DNA of 64,000 nucleotides from Rhodocyclaceae bacterium (GCA_018262775.1 JADFDU010000044.1:1-64000); one strand, 5' to 3'; shown: positions 36,052 to 46,716, numbered from the stretch's first letter. Notes: generated by a model from the sequence alone, not told the origin. Made by a program: numbers and translations.

Positions 36052-36864
36052 TCAGCGCTGACAGCGCGGGCAGAAGAAGGTGGAGCGCTGCCCCAGCTGC
36101 AGCAGACGCACCTTCGCGCCGCAGAGCCGACAAGGCTCGCCGCCACGGCCATAGACGAGGTGCTGCATCTGGAACCAGCCCGAGCTCCCGTCGCTGTGAA
36201 TGAAGTCGCGCAGTGTGCTGCCGCCGGCGGCAAGTGCCGCCCCCAGCGTCGCCTTGACGGCGGACACGATCCGATCGCAGCGTTTGCGGGAGAGCTTGCC
36301 GGCAGGGGTGCGCGGGTCGACGCCGGCGCGAAACAGGCTTTCCGAAGCGTAGATGTTGCCGACGCCGACAATGGCATGGCTGTCCATGAGAAACAGCTTG
36401 ATGGCCTTGGCGCGGCCACGTGTCGCGTCGTGGAGCCAGCCGCCGCTGAAGACGTTCGACAGTGGTTCGATGCCCAGCGGCGCGATGAGGGGGTGCGCAT
36501 TGACCTGGCCCTTCACCCATATCACGGCGCCGAAGCGGCGCGGATCGCGCAGGCGCAAAATGCTTGCGCCGAAGATGAGATCAAGATGGTCGTGCTTGCC
36601 CGGGGGCTCGGCGGCAGGCACGAGGCGCAGGCTGCCCGACATTCCCAGGTGAACGATCAGCGTGCCAGGGTCAAGGCGGAACAGCAGGTACTTGCCGCGC
36701 CGATCGATGCCGCGCAGGATGTGTCCGGCCAGCAGGCGGTCGAGCGCCGGCGGCAGCGGGTAGCGCAGCATGGTGTGGCGTACGACCACGGCATCTATCT
36801 TGCGCCCGGGAAGATCGGGCAGCAGGCCACGGCGGGTGATTTCGACTTCAGGCAGTTCGGGCAT
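36052..36864 (-). CDS. mutM: Formamidopyrimidine-DNA glycosylase
   Basis: MutM excises oxidised purines such as 8-oxoguanine and cuts the abasic site. The 270-residue protein has the N-terminal MPELPEVEITRRGL with catalytic Pro2 and Glu3, the H2TH region and a C-terminal zinc finger with C-x2-C (CRLCG) and C-x2-C (CPRCQ). All functional elements are present. It is divergent from the TPR lipoprotein gene and probably co-transcribed with the GTPase gene downstream. Confidence 0.97.
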   Translation of the reverse strand: MPELPEVEITRRGLLPDLPGRKIDAVVVRHTMLRYPLPPALDRLLAGHILRGIDRRGKYLLFRLDPGTLIVHLGMSGSLRLVPAAEPPGKHDHLDLIFGASILRLRDPRRFGAVIWVKGQVNAHPLIAPLGIEPLSNVFSGGWLHDATRGRAKAIKLFLMDSHAIVGVGNIYASESLFRAGVDPRTPAGKLSRKRCDRIVSAVKATLGAALAAGGSTLRDFIHSDGSSGWFQMQHLVYGRGGEPCRLCGAKVRLLQLGQRSTFFCPRCQR

Positions 36865-36962
36865 GGCGGGCTGGCTGCGGTTTGCTTGCCGGGGGTGCTA
36901 AAACCCCCTAACATGAGGCGAACGTACCCCCGATTCTACGCCGCACCTGCTCCCATTCCGAC

Positions 36963-38705
36963 ATGATCATCCCAGTCCGCATTTCAGTACTTGTCACCGT
37001 TGCAACAGTCCTGGTAGTTTCTGCTTGCGCCCAGATGCCCGGCAAGGACACTGGCGAGGTTGCGTCGACAGAACCCGCCCAGATCAAACCCAGAGAACGT
37101 GTCGAACCGTTACCCAATCAGGAGTTGACCGGACAGATCGTCTACCAGGCATTGCTGGCCGAAATCGCCGGCCAGCGAGGCAACTTCGGCTTGTCCGCCT
37201 CGGCCTACCTGGATCTGGCGCGTTCGACGCGCGATCCGCGTTTCGCCCGTCGTGCCGCCGAGATTGCGCTGCATGGGCGCAATCTCGAGATGGCCTTGCA
37301 GGCAGCCCGGCTGTGGGTGGAGATCGATCCCGACTCCTTGCAGGCGCGCCAGATGCTGGCGGGCCTGCTGGTGAGCGCGAACCGCCTCGATGAGTTGCCG
37401 CCCCACGTCGCCAAGCTGCTGGCGCAGGAAGGGGAAAACCTGAGTGACGCACTGATGCGGCTGAATCGACTCTTCGCCCGCTATCCGGACAAGAAGGCCG
37501 TTGTGGTCATCGTCGAGCAATTGACACTGCCCTACGTCGGCCTGGCGGAAGCGCATTTTGCGCGGGCGCAGGCTGCGCTCTATGCTGCGGAGTGGCAGCG
37601 TGGCATCACTGAAGCCGACAAGGCCCTGGCCTTGCGGCCCGACTGGGATGTGGCGGTGATGATCAAGGCGCAACTGCAGCGCGCGGATTCCCCCGAGACG
37701 GCAAGCGAGACCCTGCGTACCTATCTGGCCGGCCACCCCAAGGCACGCGAAGTGCGCCTGCAATATGCGCGCAGCCTGGTCGGGGCGCGCAAGTTTCCGC
37801 AGGCACGTACCGAGTTCCAGCGCCTGCTGGTGGATTTCCCGGGCAATGTCGATGTGATTTATGCCGTGGCGGTGCTGTCCATGCAGCTTGCCGACTGGGG
37901 CGCGGCGGAAGAAAATTTCAAGAAACTCCTGGACCAGGATTTTGCCGAGCGGGACACCGTACGGCTCTATCTCGGCCAGATTGCCGAAGAAGGCAAGCGT
38001 TACAAGGAAGCCCAGCGTTGGTACGGCGAGGTCTTGCCGGGCGAGCAGTACCTGGCGGCGCAGCTGCGCATCGCCCAGTTGCTGGCCAAGCAGGGCAAAC
38101 TGGAGGAGGGCCGTCGTCACCTCCAGGAACTGCTCAAGGCCGGCCAAGCCGATGCCATCCCGCTGCTGCTGGCCGAAAGTCAGCTCCTGCGAGACGCCGG
38201 CAAGGCCGGGGAAGCCTATGAATTGCTCGACAATGCGCTCAAGTCACAACCGGAGCAGCCGGAGCTGCTCTACGAATCTGCGCTGCTGGCGGAAAAACTC
38301 GGTCGGCACGACGTGCTGGAAGCCAACCTGCGCAAGCTCATCCGCCTCAAGCCCGATCATGCGCATGCCTATAACGCGCTCGGCTATTCCTTCGCCGAGC
38401 GCAACCAGCGCTTGGCGGAAGCGGAACAGCTGATCGTCAAGGCATTACAGCTGTCGCCCGAGGACCCCTTCATCATCGACAGCATGGGTTGGGTGCTTTA
38501 CCGCAAGGGCGATGTCGAGGACGCCCTGACCCAGCTCCAGCGTGCCTATGCGATCCGGCCGGATCCGGAGATCGCTGCCCATCTCGGCGAAGTGCTGTGG
38601 GCGCTCGGCCGCCGCGACGAGGCGAAAAAGACCTGGCAGGAGGCGTTGAAGGCCAATCCAGGCAACGAAGTCCTGGCCGAGGTCATCAAGCGCTTCTCTC
38701 CCTGA
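36963..38705 (+). CDS. TPR-repeat lipoprotein
   Basis: The 580-residue protein has a lipoprotein-like signal (VTVATVLVVSACAQ), with Cys near residue 22, and is otherwise built of helical repeats. Several TPR units can be seen, for example LYESALLAEKLGR, AYNALGYSFAERNQRLAEAEQLI and DSMGWVLYRKGDVEDALTQLQRAY. Such proteins act as scaffolds in envelope assembly. It sits directly before lolB (stop and start share a base), a standard betaproteobacterial order. The specific role is unknown. Confidence 0.9.
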   Translation: MIIPVRISVLVTVATVLVVSACAQMPGKDTGEVASTEPAQIKPRERVEPLPNQELTGQIVYQALLAEIAGQRGNFGLSASAYLDLARSTRDPRFARRAAEIALHGRNLEMALQAARLWVEIDPDSLQARQMLAGLLVSANRLDELPPHVAKLLAQEGENLSDALMRLNRLFARYPDKKAVVVIVEQLTLPYVGLAEAHFARAQAALYAAEWQRGITEADKALALRPDWDVAVMIKAQLQRADSPETASETLRTYLAGHPKAREVRLQYARSLVGARKFPQARTEFQRLLVDFPGNVDVIYAVAVLSMQLADWGAAEENFKKLLDQDFAERDTVRLYLGQIAEEGKRYKEAQRWYGEVLPGEQYLAAQLRIAQLLAKQGKLEEGRRHLQELLKAGQADAIPLLLAESQLLRDAGKAGEAYELLDNALKSQPEQPELLYESALLAEKLGRHDVLEANLRKLIRLKPDHAHAYNALGYSFAERNQRLAEAEQLIVKALQLSPEDPFIIDSMGWVLYRKGDVEDALTQLQRAYAIRPDPEIAAHLGEVLWALGRRDEAKKTWQEALKANPGNEVLAEVIKRFSP

Positions 38706-39289
38706 TGTTGCGCGCACTGCTGGCGGCCGCATGGCTCGTGCTGGCGGCCGGTTGCGCCACGGTGGACCCGGCGTCAATGGCGTCGCGCACGGGGCGCGAC
38801 GCCATTGACGCTTTCCGCATTGAGGGCCGCATTGCTGTGCGCCATAACGGCGAGAGCTTCTCCGCTGGCATCGACTGGCGTCACGATGCCCAATCCGACG
38901 AGATCGTCATCAGCGGCCCGCTCGGCCAGGGACTTGCCCGCTTGACGGCGGGCGGTGGCACCGCGCTGCTGGAGACAGCTGACAAGAAGCGGTTCATGGC
39001 GGCGGATATAGATGGCTTGTCGGAGCAGGTGTTCGGCATACGCCTGCCGGTGTCGGGGCTGGCGCGCTGGGTGCTCGGGCGCACGACCTTTGGTGGAGCT
39101 GCCCAGCTGGATGAGGCTGGGCGGCTCGCCAGTCTTGCCGAGGCAGGCTGGGTGATTGAATACCTGCGCTATGAGAGCGAATCGCGGCACGCCCTGCCCG
39201 AATTGCTGCTGGCGCGGCGTGGGGGTGAGGGTGGGGGCGAGGGCGTCGAAGTGCGCCTGAAAATCGACAACTGGAATCTGCCCAGATGA
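38705..39289 (+). CDS. lolB: Outer-membrane lipoprotein receptor LolB
   Basis: LolB accepts lipoproteins from LolA and inserts them in the outer membrane. The 194-residue protein has lipobox LAAGC near residue 17 and the LolB fold: [24 protein letters not shown] near 38-60, [22 protein letters not shown] in the middle and VRLKIDNWN at the end. Its ATG shares a base with the upstream stop, and its stop overlaps ispE. The chain lolB-ispE-tRNA-prs-rplY-pth is conserved. Confidence 0.93.
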   Translation: MLRALLAAAWLVLAAGCATVDPASMASRTGRDAIDAFRIEGRIAVRHNGESFSAGIDWRHDAQSDEIVISGPLGQGLARLTAGGGTALLETADKKRFMAADIDGLSEQVFGIRLPVSGLARWVLGRTTFGGAAQLDEAGRLASLAEAGWVIEYLRYESESRHALPELLLARRGGEGGGEGVEVRLKIDNWNLPR

Positions 39290-40152
39290 CGGATCGGGGG
39301 GTCGCCTATCCGGCGCCGGCCAAGCTCAATCTCTTCTTGCATGTTGTCGGCCGCCGGCCGGACGGCTACCACCTGCTGCAATCCGTGTTTCGCCTGATCG
39401 ACCGCGGCGACACGCTACGCCTTGCGCCTAGGGAAGATGGCCGCATCCAGCGTGCCTGCCCGATTGCCGGGGTGCCGGAGGAAAGCGACCTATGCCTGCG
39501 CGCAGCGCGTTTGCTGCAAGAAGCGTCAGGCTGCGCGCGAGGTGTCGACATCACCCTGGAAAAGCGCCTGCCGCTGGGCGGCGGACTGGGTGGTGGCAGT
39601 TCGGATGCCGCCAGCGTGCTGTTGGCGCTCAACCATCTCTGGGATCTGCACTGGCCGCGTGAGCGCCTGCAGGCGCTGGGATTGCGCCTGGGCGCGGACG
39701 TGCCCTTTTTTCTCTTTGGCCGCAACGCCTTCGCGGAAGGGGTGGGCGAGGCCTTGCAGCCGGTTGATTTGCCGCCCGCGTGGTACCTCGTCATCGAGCC
39801 GCCGGTGAACGTGCCGACAGCCGAAATCTTTGCCGCAGCGAATTTGACACGGAATACGAAACCCATCAAAATGGCGGACTTTTCAGCGGGTTGGGCTGCG
39901 GATTGCAGTAATTTGTTCGGCCAAAACGATCTTGAACCCGTCGTGTGCGAACGCTACCCGGAGGTGGCGCGGACGCTGGCTTGGCTCAGGCAGCATGCTA
40001 CGGCGCGCATGACCGGTTCCGGGGCCTGCGTATTCGCCTCCTTTGCCGCCGAGCAGGACGCACGCGTCGTGCTGGCGCGGATGCCGCAAGGCATGACCGG
40101 CTGGGTAGCGCGAGGCTTGGACGAACACCCCCTGCGGGCCCCCGTTGACTGA
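39286..40152 (+). CDS. ispE: 4-diphosphocytidyl-2-C-methyl-D-erythritol kinase
   Basis: IspE phosphorylates CDP-ME in the non-mevalonate isoprenoid pathway. The 288-residue GHMP kinase shows [21 protein letters not shown] at residues 6-26, the ATP loop [15 protein letters not shown] near 93-107 and the C-terminal [12 protein letters not shown] segment. The ATG overlaps the lolB stop (ATGA). tRNA-Gln begins 16 bases after its stop. Confidence 0.97.
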   Translation: MTDRGVAYPAPAKLNLFLHVVGRRPDGYHLLQSVFRLIDRGDTLRLAPREDGRIQRACPIAGVPEESDLCLRAARLLQEASGCARGVDITLEKRLPLGGGLGGGSSDAASVLLALNHLWDLHWPRERLQALGLRLGADVPFFLFGRNAFAEGVGEALQPVDLPPAWYLVIEPPVNVPTAEIFAAANLTRNTKPIKMADFSAGWAADCSNLFGQNDLEPVVCERYPEVARTLAWLRQHATARMTGSGACVFASFAAEQDARVVLARMPQGMTGWVARGLDEHPLRAPVD

Positions 40153-40168
40153 AGCTGACTGAAACACT

Positions 40169-40245
40169 TGGGGAGTCGCCAAGCTGGTTAAGGCACCGGA
40201 TTTTGATTCCGGCATGCGAAGGTTCGAATCCTTCCTCCCCAGCCA
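40169..40245 (+). tRNA. tRNA-Gln (anticodon UUG)
   Basis: The acceptor arms TGGGGAG and CTCCCCA pair perfectly and CCA is encoded (40243-40245). The anticodon stem CCGGA/TCCGG encloses loop TTTTGAT, giving anticodon TTG at 40203-40205. The T-loop TTCGAAT is standard. The length is 77 bases with CCA. It lies between ispE and prs in the same orientation. Confidence 0.97.
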
Positions 40246-40254
40246 AAAACATGA

Positions 40255-40283
40255 ATGCGGGCAGGTGATCCACCTGCCCGCAT
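40255..40283 (+). terminator. Perfect 13-bp hairpin after tRNA-Gln, no U-tract
   Basis: ATGCGGGCAGGTG (40255-40267) and CACCTGCCCGCAT (40271-40283) pair perfectly around a 3-base loop. No T-run follows. It is in terminator position between the tRNA and prs but could instead be a processing or stability structure. Confidence 0.5.
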
Positions 40284-40317
40284 CGCTTGAAAAGACGGAT
40301 TCGTCCACGAGGCGCAC

Positions 40318-41271
40318 ATGGCTTACGACAGCCTGATGGTTTTCACCGGAAACGCCAATCCCAAGTTGGCCGCGGATGTCGTCAGGCGGCTCAACATCTC
40401 CTTGGGTCGTGCCAAGGTGGGCCGCTTCTCCGACGGTGAAGTGAACGCCGAGATCATGGAGAACGTGCGCGGCAAGGACTGTTTCATCCTGCAATCGACC
40501 TGCGCGCCGACCAACGACAACCTGATGGAACTGATCATCATGGTTGACGCGCTGAAGCGCTCCTCGGCCGGGCGCGTCACCGCAGCGATTCCCTACATGG
40601 GCTATTCGCGCCAGGATCGTCGTCCACGCTCGGCGCGCGTGGCGATCTCGGCCAAGGTGGTGGCCAACATGCTGCAAGCGGTCGGCGTCGACCGCGTGCT
40701 CACGGTCGATTTGCATGCCGACCAGATCCAGGGGTTTTTTGACATCCCTGTGGACAACGTTTATGCGGCGCCGATCCTGCTCGGCGATATCTGGAAAAAC
40801 CAGCACCACCAGGATCTGCTGGTGGTGTCTCCCGACGTCGGCGGCGTGGTGCGGGCGCGGGCGCTGGCCAAGCGCCTGGAATCGGACCTGGCCATCATCG
40901 ACAAGCGCCGCCCGAAGGCGAACATGTCCGAGGTGATGAACATCATCGGCGAGGTGGACGGCCGCACCTGCGTCATCATGGATGACATGGTGGATACCGC
41001 AGGCACGCTGTGCAAGGCGGCGCAGGCGCTGAAAGAGCATGGTGCGGACAAGGTGCTGGCCTATTGCACGCACCCTGTGCTGTCGGGCAACGCCGTCGAG
41101 CGCATCGGCGAATCGGTGCTGGATGAACTGGTGGTGACGGATACCATCCCGCTGAGCGAGGATGCGCGTGCCTGCAAGCGCATCCGGCAGATATCCATTG
41201 CCGAACTGCTGGCGGAAACAATGCTGCGCATCAGCAACGAGGAGTCTGTCTCCTCGCTGTTCATGGAGTAG
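40318..41271 (+). CDS. prs: Ribose-phosphate pyrophosphokinase
   Basis: Prs makes PRPP from ribose 5-phosphate and ATP for nucleotide, His and Trp synthesis. The 317-residue protein has the catalytic flexible loop [18 protein letters not shown] near residues 98-115, the [17 protein letters not shown] segment with the metal-binding His, and the PRPP-binding motif [13 protein letters not shown] near 218-230. Length is normal. A terminator-like hairpin separates it from rplY. Confidence 0.98.
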   Translation: MAYDSLMVFTGNANPKLAADVVRRLNISLGRAKVGRFSDGEVNAEIMENVRGKDCFILQSTCAPTNDNLMELIIMVDALKRSSAGRVTAAIPYMGYSRQDRRPRSARVAISAKVVANMLQAVGVDRVLTVDLHADQIQGFFDIPVDNVYAAPILLGDIWKNQHHQDLLVVSPDVGGVVRARALAKRLESDLAIIDKRRPKANMSEVMNIIGEVDGRTCVIMDDMVDTAGTLCKAAQALKEHGADKVLAYCTHPVLSGNAVERIGESVLDELVVTDTIPLSEDARACKRIRQISIAELLAETMLRISNEESVSSLFME

Positions 41272-41280
41272 TTTTTTCAA

Positions 41281-41307
41281 CCCCTGCCTGGTCGCAGGCG
41301 GGTTTTT
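41281..41307 (+). terminator. Intrinsic terminator or attenuator between prs and rplY
   Basis: CCTGC (41283-41287) and GCAGG (41294-41298), extended by flanking CC/GG pairs, form a hairpin followed by five T (41303-41307). rplY starts 16 bases later, so it would limit read-through from prs. Confidence 0.7.
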
Positions 41308-41322
41308 AACTGGAGCAAGCAA

Positions 41323-41997
41323 ATGAAAATCGAATTCAACGCAAGCAAACGCGTACTGCAGGGCACCGGAGCGAGCCGCCGCCTGCGCCGCGCGGGCAAG
41401 GTGCCCGCCATCCTCTACGGCGGCGAGGCAGCCGCCGAGCCGATCGATGTCGATCACAACGCGCTCTTCCACAGCCTGAAGCGGGAGACGTTCCACGCCT
41501 CCATCCTCACCATGAATCTGGATGGGCAGAAGCAGCAGGTGCTGCTGCGAGATTACCAGATGCATGCCTACAAGCCGCAAGTGCTGCACGTCGACTTCCA
41601 GCGCGTTTCGGCCGACAGGAAGATCCACATGAAAGTGCCGCTGCACTTCGTCAATGCCGACATCGCCCCGGGCATCAAGCTCCAGGGCGGCGTGGTCAGC
41701 CATGTGATCAACGAACTCAGCGTCACCTGCCTGCCCGCCGACCTGCCAGAGTTCATCGAGGTCGACATGAAGGATGTGGCGGTCGGCCATTCGATCCACG
41801 TCAATGACCTCAAGCTGCCCAACGGCGTCGAGCCGGTGCTGCACCAGGGCGAGAACCCGGTCGTGGCCTCCATCGTCGTGCCGCGCGGCACGACGGAAGC
41901 CGAACTGGCCGTGGCCGGGGATGCGGCGGCCGCCACCGCCGAGCCTGCAGCCGCCGCCGCTGCTGCGGCGCTGGCCAAGCAGCCCGAGAAGAAGTAA
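41323..41997 (+). CDS. rplY: 50S ribosomal protein L25/general stress protein Ctc
   Basis: L25 binds 5S rRNA. The 224-residue form is the long Ctc type, with an N-terminal L25 domain ([25 protein letters not shown]) and a C-terminal TL5-like beta domain (about 95-190). The tail from about 195 is almost all Ala and Glu ([20 protein letters not shown]), low-complexity sequence common in high-GC genomes. It precedes pth, with a perfect hairpin in the gap. Confidence 0.95.
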   Translation: MKIEFNASKRVLQGTGASRRLRRAGKVPAILYGGEAAAEPIDVDHNALFHSLKRETFHASILTMNLDGQKQQVLLRDYQMHAYKPQVLHVDFQRVSADRKIHMKVPLHFVNADIAPGIKLQGGVVSHVINELSVTCLPADLPEFIEVDMKDVAVGHSIHVNDLKLPNGVEPVLHQGENPVVASIVVPRGTTEAELAVAGDAAAATAEPAAAAAAAALAKQPEKK

Positions 41998-41999
41998 GC

Positions 42000-42030
42000 G
42001 CATTTGCGGCGGCTGCGCCGCCGCAAATGC
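42000..42030 (+). other. Perfect 14-bp hairpin spanning the rplY-pth junction
   Basis: GCATTTGCGGCGGC (42000-42013) and GCCGCCGCAAATGC (42017-42030) pair perfectly around loop TGC. The right arm contains the first ATG of pth (42027-42029). There is no T-run. It could end rplY transcripts, stabilise them or hide the pth start. Confidence 0.75.
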
Positions 42031-42626
42031 CCGGCATGCCCGTGGCCGCACCCCGCCTCGTCGTTGGCCTGGGCAATCCGGGCGCCGAATATGCCGATAC
42101 CCGGCATAACGCCGGCTTCTGGCTGTGCGAACGGTTGGCGGCGTTACTGGGTGTGGAACTCAGGCGTGAATCCCGCTTCCACGGCATTGCCGGCCGCTCC
42201 CGCGAACAGGTCTGGCTGCTGTTACCGCAAACCTTCATGAACTGCTCCGGCCAATCAGTTGCGGCTTTGGTACGCTTTTACCGCATTCCGCCTGCGGACA
42301 TGCTGGTGTTGCACGACGAGCTGGATTTGTCGCCGGGTGCGTTGCGCCTGAAGTTCGGCGGCGGCCTCGGCGGCCACAACGGTCTCAAGGATATTGCCAC
42401 GTATCTGGGCACGCAGGACTTCTGGCGACTGCGCATCGGCATCGGCCACCCCGGCGACCGCAACCAGGTGGTGGACTACGTCCTGAAGAAGCCGCGCCGG
42501 GAAGAGCGCGAGCTGATGGAGGAGGCGCTGGAACGCGCGCTGGCGGCTTGGCCATTGCTTGCCAAGGGGGAGTACCCGGCCGCCACGCAGAAAATCAACA
42601 CCCGCCCGGCACCGCCGGCGCCCTGA
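42027..42626 (+). CDS. pth: Peptidyl-tRNA hydrolase
   Basis: Pth frees tRNA from peptidyl-tRNA dropped by ribosomes. The 199-residue protein has [23 protein letters not shown] with catalytic His near residue 28, the [12 protein letters not shown] loop, and [27 protein letters not shown]. The first ATG (42027) lies in a strong hairpin. The second (42036) would give MPVAAPRL and is equally likely. Neither has a clear ribosome site. ychF follows after eight bases. Confidence 0.95.
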   Translation: MPGMPVAAPRLVVGLGNPGAEYADTRHNAGFWLCERLAALLGVELRRESRFHGIAGRSREQVWLLLPQTFMNCSGQSVAALVRFYRIPPADMLVLHDELDLSPGALRLKFGGGLGGHNGLKDIATYLGTQDFWRLRIGIGHPGDRNQVVDYVLKKPRREERELMEEALERALAAWPLLAKGEYPAATQKINTRPAPPAP

Positions 42627-42634
42627 GGAATCCC

Positions 42635-43729
42635 ATGTCTTTGAAATGCGGCATCGTCGGCCTGCCCAATGTCGGCAAGTCCACTCTCTTCAACGCCCTG
42701 ACCAAGTCCGGCATCGCCGCGGAGAACTATCCCTTCTGCACCATCGAGCCCAATGTCGGCATCGTCGAGGTGCCCGATCCGCGCCTGGCGCAGCTGTCGG
42801 CGATCGTCAAGCCGCAGCGCATACAGAGCGCCATTGTCGAGTTCGTGGACATCGCCGGCCTGGTGGCGGGCGCGAGCAAGGGCGAAGGATTGGGCAACCA
42901 GTTTCTCGCCAACATCCGCGAGACTGACGCGATCGTCCATGTCGTTCGCTGTTTTGCTGATGAGAATGTCGTGCATGTGGCAGGCAAGATCGATCCACTC
43001 TCGGACATCGAGGTGATCGACACCGAGCTCGCACTGGCCGACCTCGCCACCGTCGAGAAGGCGCTGGCGCGCTATTCCAAGCAGGCCAAGGCCGGTGGCG
43101 ACAAGGAAGCCAAGCTGCTCGTCGATGTGCTGGAGAAGTGCCGCGTGCAGCTAAACCAGGCGAAGCCGGTGCGCGCCCTCGACCTGTCGAAGGAGGAGTG
43201 GAGCAACCTGCGTCCCTTCTTCCTGCTCACCGCGAAGCCGGTTCTGTATGCCGCCAACGTCAAGGAAGGCGGTTTCGAGAACAACCCGCATCTCGACGCC
43301 GTGCGCGCCCATGCGGCGAAGGAAAACGCCGACGTCGTCGCCATCTGCGCCGCCATCGAGGCGGAGATCGCCGACCTCGACGATGCGGACAAGCAGATAT
43401 TCCTCGCCGACTTGGGCATGGACGAGCCGGGGCTGAACCGCCTGATCCACACCGCCTACCACCTACTCGGCCTGCAGACCTATTTCACCGCCGGCGTCAA
43501 GGAAGTGCGCGCGTGGACCATCCGCAAGGGCGACACCGCGCCACAGGCGGCCGGAGTGATCCACACCGACTTCGAGCGCGGCTTCATCCGCGCCCAGACT
43601 ATCGCCTATGCAGACTTCATCGCCTGCAAGGGCGAGCAGGGCGCCAAGGAGGCTGGCAAGATGCGGGCGGAAGGCAAGGACTACGTCGTCAAGGATGGCG
43701 ACGTCCTGAATTTCCTCTTCAACGTCTGA
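42635..43729 (+). CDS. ychF: Redox-regulated ATPase YchF (OLA1 family)
   Basis: YchF is an Obg-family P-loop ATPase linked to ribosomes and stress. The 364-residue protein has [18 protein letters not shown] at residues 7-24, the [27 protein letters not shown] switch region, a coiled-coil insert and a C-terminal TGS domain ([29 protein letters not shown]). GAGGA lies six bases before the ATG. pth-ychF is a conserved pair. Its last 11 bases overlap the convergent GGDEF gene. Confidence 0.97.
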   Translation: MSLKCGIVGLPNVGKSTLFNALTKSGIAAENYPFCTIEPNVGIVEVPDPRLAQLSAIVKPQRIQSAIVEFVDIAGLVAGASKGEGLGNQFLANIRETDAIVHVVRCFADENVVHVAGKIDPLSDIEVIDTELALADLATVEKALARYSKQAKAGGDKEAKLLVDVLEKCRVQLNQAKPVRALDLSKEEWSNLRPFFLLTAKPVLYAANVKEGGFENNPHLDAVRAHAAKENADVVAICAAIEAEIADLDDADKQIFLADLGMDEPGLNRLIHTAYHLLGLQTYFTAGVKEVRAWTIRKGDTAPQAAGVIHTDFERGFIRAQTIAYADFIACKGEQGAKEAGKMRAEGKDYVVKDGDVLNFLFNV

Positions 43730-45644
43730 TTTGCCCCTCGGGTTCGAGGGCGCCGGCGCCCTGCTGAGCGCTGTCGGCAAAGCGATAGATGGCACCGCCC
43801 GTCTGTTTTGCGCTGTACATGGCGGTATCCGCTTTCTGCATCAGGCCTTCCGTTGTCTCGGCATGCTCGGGAAAATGGGCGATGCCGACGGAAACGCCCA
43901 GTTGATACCGGTGCCCGCCGATCTCGACAGGCTGACGAATCGCCTCGATGACCTTCTCGGCTACCCGCGCGGCATCTCGCGGATGCGCCATTTCCTGCAG
44001 CAAGACGACAAATTCGTCGCCACCCAGGCGTGAGACAGTGTCGATTTCCCGTACGAGGCCGCGCAGGCGCTGGGCGATGGCGGTAAGCACGGCGTCGCCT
44101 GCCGAGTGCCCGTCCGTGTCGTTGATGACCTTGAAGTCGTCGAGATCGAGCAGCAGTAAGGCGACAAGATGGCCTTTGCGCTTGGCGAGCGCGAGCGCCT
44201 GTTCCGCGCGATCGCCGAGCAGACGGCGGTTGGGCAGCCCGGTCAGCGTATCGTGATGGGCGAGATGGCGGAACAGTTCGGCCGCTTCGACGCGCTCGGT
44301 GATGTCGGAGCCGATGCCGTGGTAGCCGGCGAAATCCCCGTTTTCGTCGAAAGCCGGGTTGCCGCTGATGGAAAACCAGCGCAGTTTGCCGCTCGAGCTG
44401 ACCACCTGATAGGTAAATTCGCGTAGCGGCGAGTGCGCCATGATCGTTTCCCGGTAGGCTTGCCATTGTGCGTCGGTAACGCCGCGGATGAACGGAATCT
44501 CCCAGCGGCGCAGGCCGAGTACCTGTTCCGCGCTGTGGCCAGTGTTGTCCAAGACCTGACCGGAGAGGCGCGTGAAGCGGAACTCGGCGTCGATTTCCCA
44601 GTACCAGTCCGTCCACAACGACAGCAGGTCGCGGAAGCGCTGCTCGCTCGCCTTCAGCGCTTGTTCGGTGCGCATGCGCTCGCCGATGTCGGTGCCCATC
44701 CAGACCACGCCCAGGTCGAGGTTGTCGGGATCGACCACGCGGCCGCTGATCTCGGCCCAGAACAACTCGCCGCTCTTGCGGCGCAGTTGCAGGATTTCCT
44801 TGTAGGGTTCCCCGTGCGCGATGGGTGCCATGCAGCGTGCCGCGAATGCCCGCCAGTCCTCGTATGTCGGGAACCAGGACCAGGCTGCCTGGCCGATGGC
44901 CTCGTCCAGCGTGTAGCCGAACAGGTCGCACCATTGGCGGTTGCACTTGGCCAGGTAGTGCGGCCGGACGAGGCCGATGGCCTCGGTGGCGGAGTCGAAG
45001 ATGACGCCGTGCTCGGCCGCCAGCGCCTCGCTGGTGAAGCGCTCGCGGAAGGTGGCGGCCAGGTTGCGGTAGAGGGCTTCGTGCACCGCGACCAGCACGG
45101 CGACGTAGATCAGCACGCTCCAGCCGGAGGTGGCGATGCTGTCTGGCCGGCCGAGGAGCAGGAAGAAGGCCGACGGGAAGATCATCGGCGCCATGAAGGC
45201 GTGGTAGGCCAGGCGCGATGGGGACAACACCGCCGTGCCGCCGAGACTGACTATGCACAAGGTCAGGACGAGGAATAGCCGCTGCTGCTCCCCCGTTTGC
45301 GGCAGGAGCAGCCAGATGGTCATGCCCCAGAGAAAACCGGCAATCGCCGCCAGGACGGCGAAGCGGCGCTCCCAGCGCAGGGCCTGGTCGGCGCGCGGCA
45401 CCGCCTGCCGGTAGCGCAACAGCAGACCGATCACGGCGAGCGCGCACAGGAAGGTCATGGAGAGCCAGGACACGAGCTGGCCGCGCGCCACGGCCGGCCA
45501 CACGAAGAAGGCAGTCAGCAACGCGACCGCCAGCATGGCGGGTACCGCGATGCGCGCAAGCGCATAGAGCAGGCGCACGCGTTCGGCGTGGATGGCGACA
45601 TCCACGCCCGACTGCCAGGTTTCGAGCCGATACGGCTCAGCCAT
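43719..45644 (-). CDS. Membrane PAS-PAS-GGDEF diguanylate cyclase
   Basis: The 641-residue protein probably makes cyclic di-GMP. Five or six membrane helices occupy about residues 30-195, two PAS domains lie at about 210-325 and 335-455, and a GGDEF domain covers 465-630. The active motif GGDEF is intact at 541-545, with the inhibitory RxxD site (REID, 532-535) five residues before it, so product inhibition is expected. AAGGGA precedes the ATG. No EAL domain follows. The sensed signal is unknown. Confidence 0.93.
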   Translation of the reverse strand: MAEPYRLETWQSGVDVAIHAERVRLLYALARIAVPAMLAVALLTAFFVWPAVARGQLVSWLSMTFLCALAVIGLLLRYRQAVPRADQALRWERRFAVLAAIAGFLWGMTIWLLLPQTGEQQRLFLVLTLCIVSLGGTAVLSPSRLAYHAFMAPMIFPSAFFLLLGRPDSIATSGWSVLIYVAVLVAVHEALYRNLAATFRERFTSEALAAEHGVIFDSATEAIGLVRPHYLAKCNRQWCDLFGYTLDEAIGQAAWSWFPTYEDWRAFAARCMAPIAHGEPYKEILQLRRKSGELFWAEISGRVVDPDNLDLGVVWMGTDIGERMRTEQALKASEQRFRDLLSLWTDWYWEIDAEFRFTRLSGQVLDNTGHSAEQVLGLRRWEIPFIRGVTDAQWQAYRETIMAHSPLREFTYQVVSSSGKLRWFSISGNPAFDENGDFAGYHGIGSDITERVEAAELFRHLAHHDTLTGLPNRRLLGDRAEQALALAKRKGHLVALLLLDLDDFKVINDTDGHSAGDAVLTAIAQRLRGLVREIDTVSRLGGDEFVVLLQEMAHPRDAARVAEKVIEAIRQPVEIGGHRYQLGVSVGIAHFPEHAETTEGLMQKADTAMYSAKQTGGAIYRFADSAQQGAGALEPEGQIRR

Positions 45645-45775
45645 GTGTTTCCCTTTTCCCGTTAGGTGCGGCGCGATCCTACACGCGCATGTCATGCTTC
45701 ACCGTGACGTGCTTCACGTTCGCCGCCAGCGGCAGGATTTGCCTGATGGACGGCGTGCTGCGCTACCATGCGCGC

Positions 45776-46699
45776 ATGACGTCGGACGTGTCTGCTGCTC
45801 TCCGCTATCGCGGCCGTTTCGCGCCCTCGCCGACGGGCCCGCTGCATTTCGGCTCGCTGGTGGCGGCCGTCGGCAGTTATCTCGACGCGCGCACGGCCGA
45901 CGGTGAATGGCTGCTGCGCATGGAGGATGTTGACGCGCCGCGGTCCGTGCCCGGCGCGGCCGACGTGATCCTGCGCAACCTGGAAAGCCTGGGTTTTGCC
46001 TGGGAGGGTGAGGTGATCCAGCAGAGCCGGCGCACGGCGCATTACCGGGCGATGTTCGAGCGCTTGCGCCGCGACGGCAGCGTTTTCGCCTGTGCCTGCA
46101 CGCGCCGCGAGGTGGCGGATTCAGCCCTGGGTGCGGACGCCGCGTCGCGCTATCCGGGCACCTGCCGCAACGGCCTGCCGCCGGGGCGGGAAGCGCGCGC
46201 CTGGCGGCTCAAGGTCGAACCTGGCCTGGTGTGTTTCGACGATGCGCTGCAGGGCCGCGTTTGCCAGGACCTGGCCGCGGAAGTAGGGGATTTCGTCGTG
46301 TTGCGTGCCGATGGCTACTTTGCCTATCAGCTGGCGGTGGTGGTCGATGATGCCGAGCAGGGCGTAACGCATGTCGTACGTGGCGCCGATCTGCTCGATT
46401 CGACGCCGCGGCAGATTTGCCTGCAGCGGCGGCTCGGACTGGCGCAGCCGGATTATCTGCATCTGCCGGCGGCGGTCAATGCGGCGGGGGAGAAACTGTC
46501 GAAGCAGACGCGTGCGAGACCGATTGCTGCCGATCGTCCGCAGACGGCTTTGATGGCCGCACTCGGCTTTCTCGGCCAGCAGCCGCCCGCGGATCTGGCA
46601 GATGCCAGGCTGGAGGATCTGTGGCGCTGGGCGATAATGCACTGGCAGCGCAGCCGTCTGCCGCGTGGCCGCTTTACGCCGGCGCCACCAGGATATTAA
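45776..46699 (+). CDS. gluQ: Glutamyl-Q tRNA(Asp) synthetase
   Basis: GluQ attaches glutamate to queuosine in tRNA-Asp. The 307-residue protein resembles the catalytic half of GluRS. The HIGH-like segment is FAPSPTGPLHFGSL, the KMSKS-like segment KLSKQTRA, and a zinc site is seen as CACTRRE with later PGTCR. It lacks the anticodon-binding domain, which separates it from GltX. In-frame ATGs at 45689 and 45746 are alternative starts. It is divergent from the GGDEF gene. Confidence 0.94.
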   Translation: MTSDVSAALRYRGRFAPSPTGPLHFGSLVAAVGSYLDARTADGEWLLRMEDVDAPRSVPGAADVILRNLESLGFAWEGEVIQQSRRTAHYRAMFERLRRDGSVFACACTRREVADSALGADAASRYPGTCRNGLPPGREARAWRLKVEPGLVCFDDALQGRVCQDLAAEVGDFVVLRADGYFAYQLAVVVDDAEQGVTHVVRGADLLDSTPRQICLQRRLGLAQPDYLHLPAAVNAAGEKLSKQTRARPIAADRPQTALMAALGFLGQQPPADLADARLEDLWRWAIMHWQRSRLPRGRFTPAPPGY

Positions 46700-46716
46700 G
46701 CAGGAGGGAAACCGCG

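Noticed and set aside
41938-41997. Alanine-rich end of rplY as a separate repeat element or frameshift.
   Set aside because: It is an in-frame low-complexity tail typical of Ctc proteins from high-GC genomes.
39883-42051. 722-codon minus-strand open frame across ispE, tRNA-Gln, prs and rplY.
   Set aside because: It runs antisense through four well-supported genes including a tRNA, so it is a codon-bias artefact.
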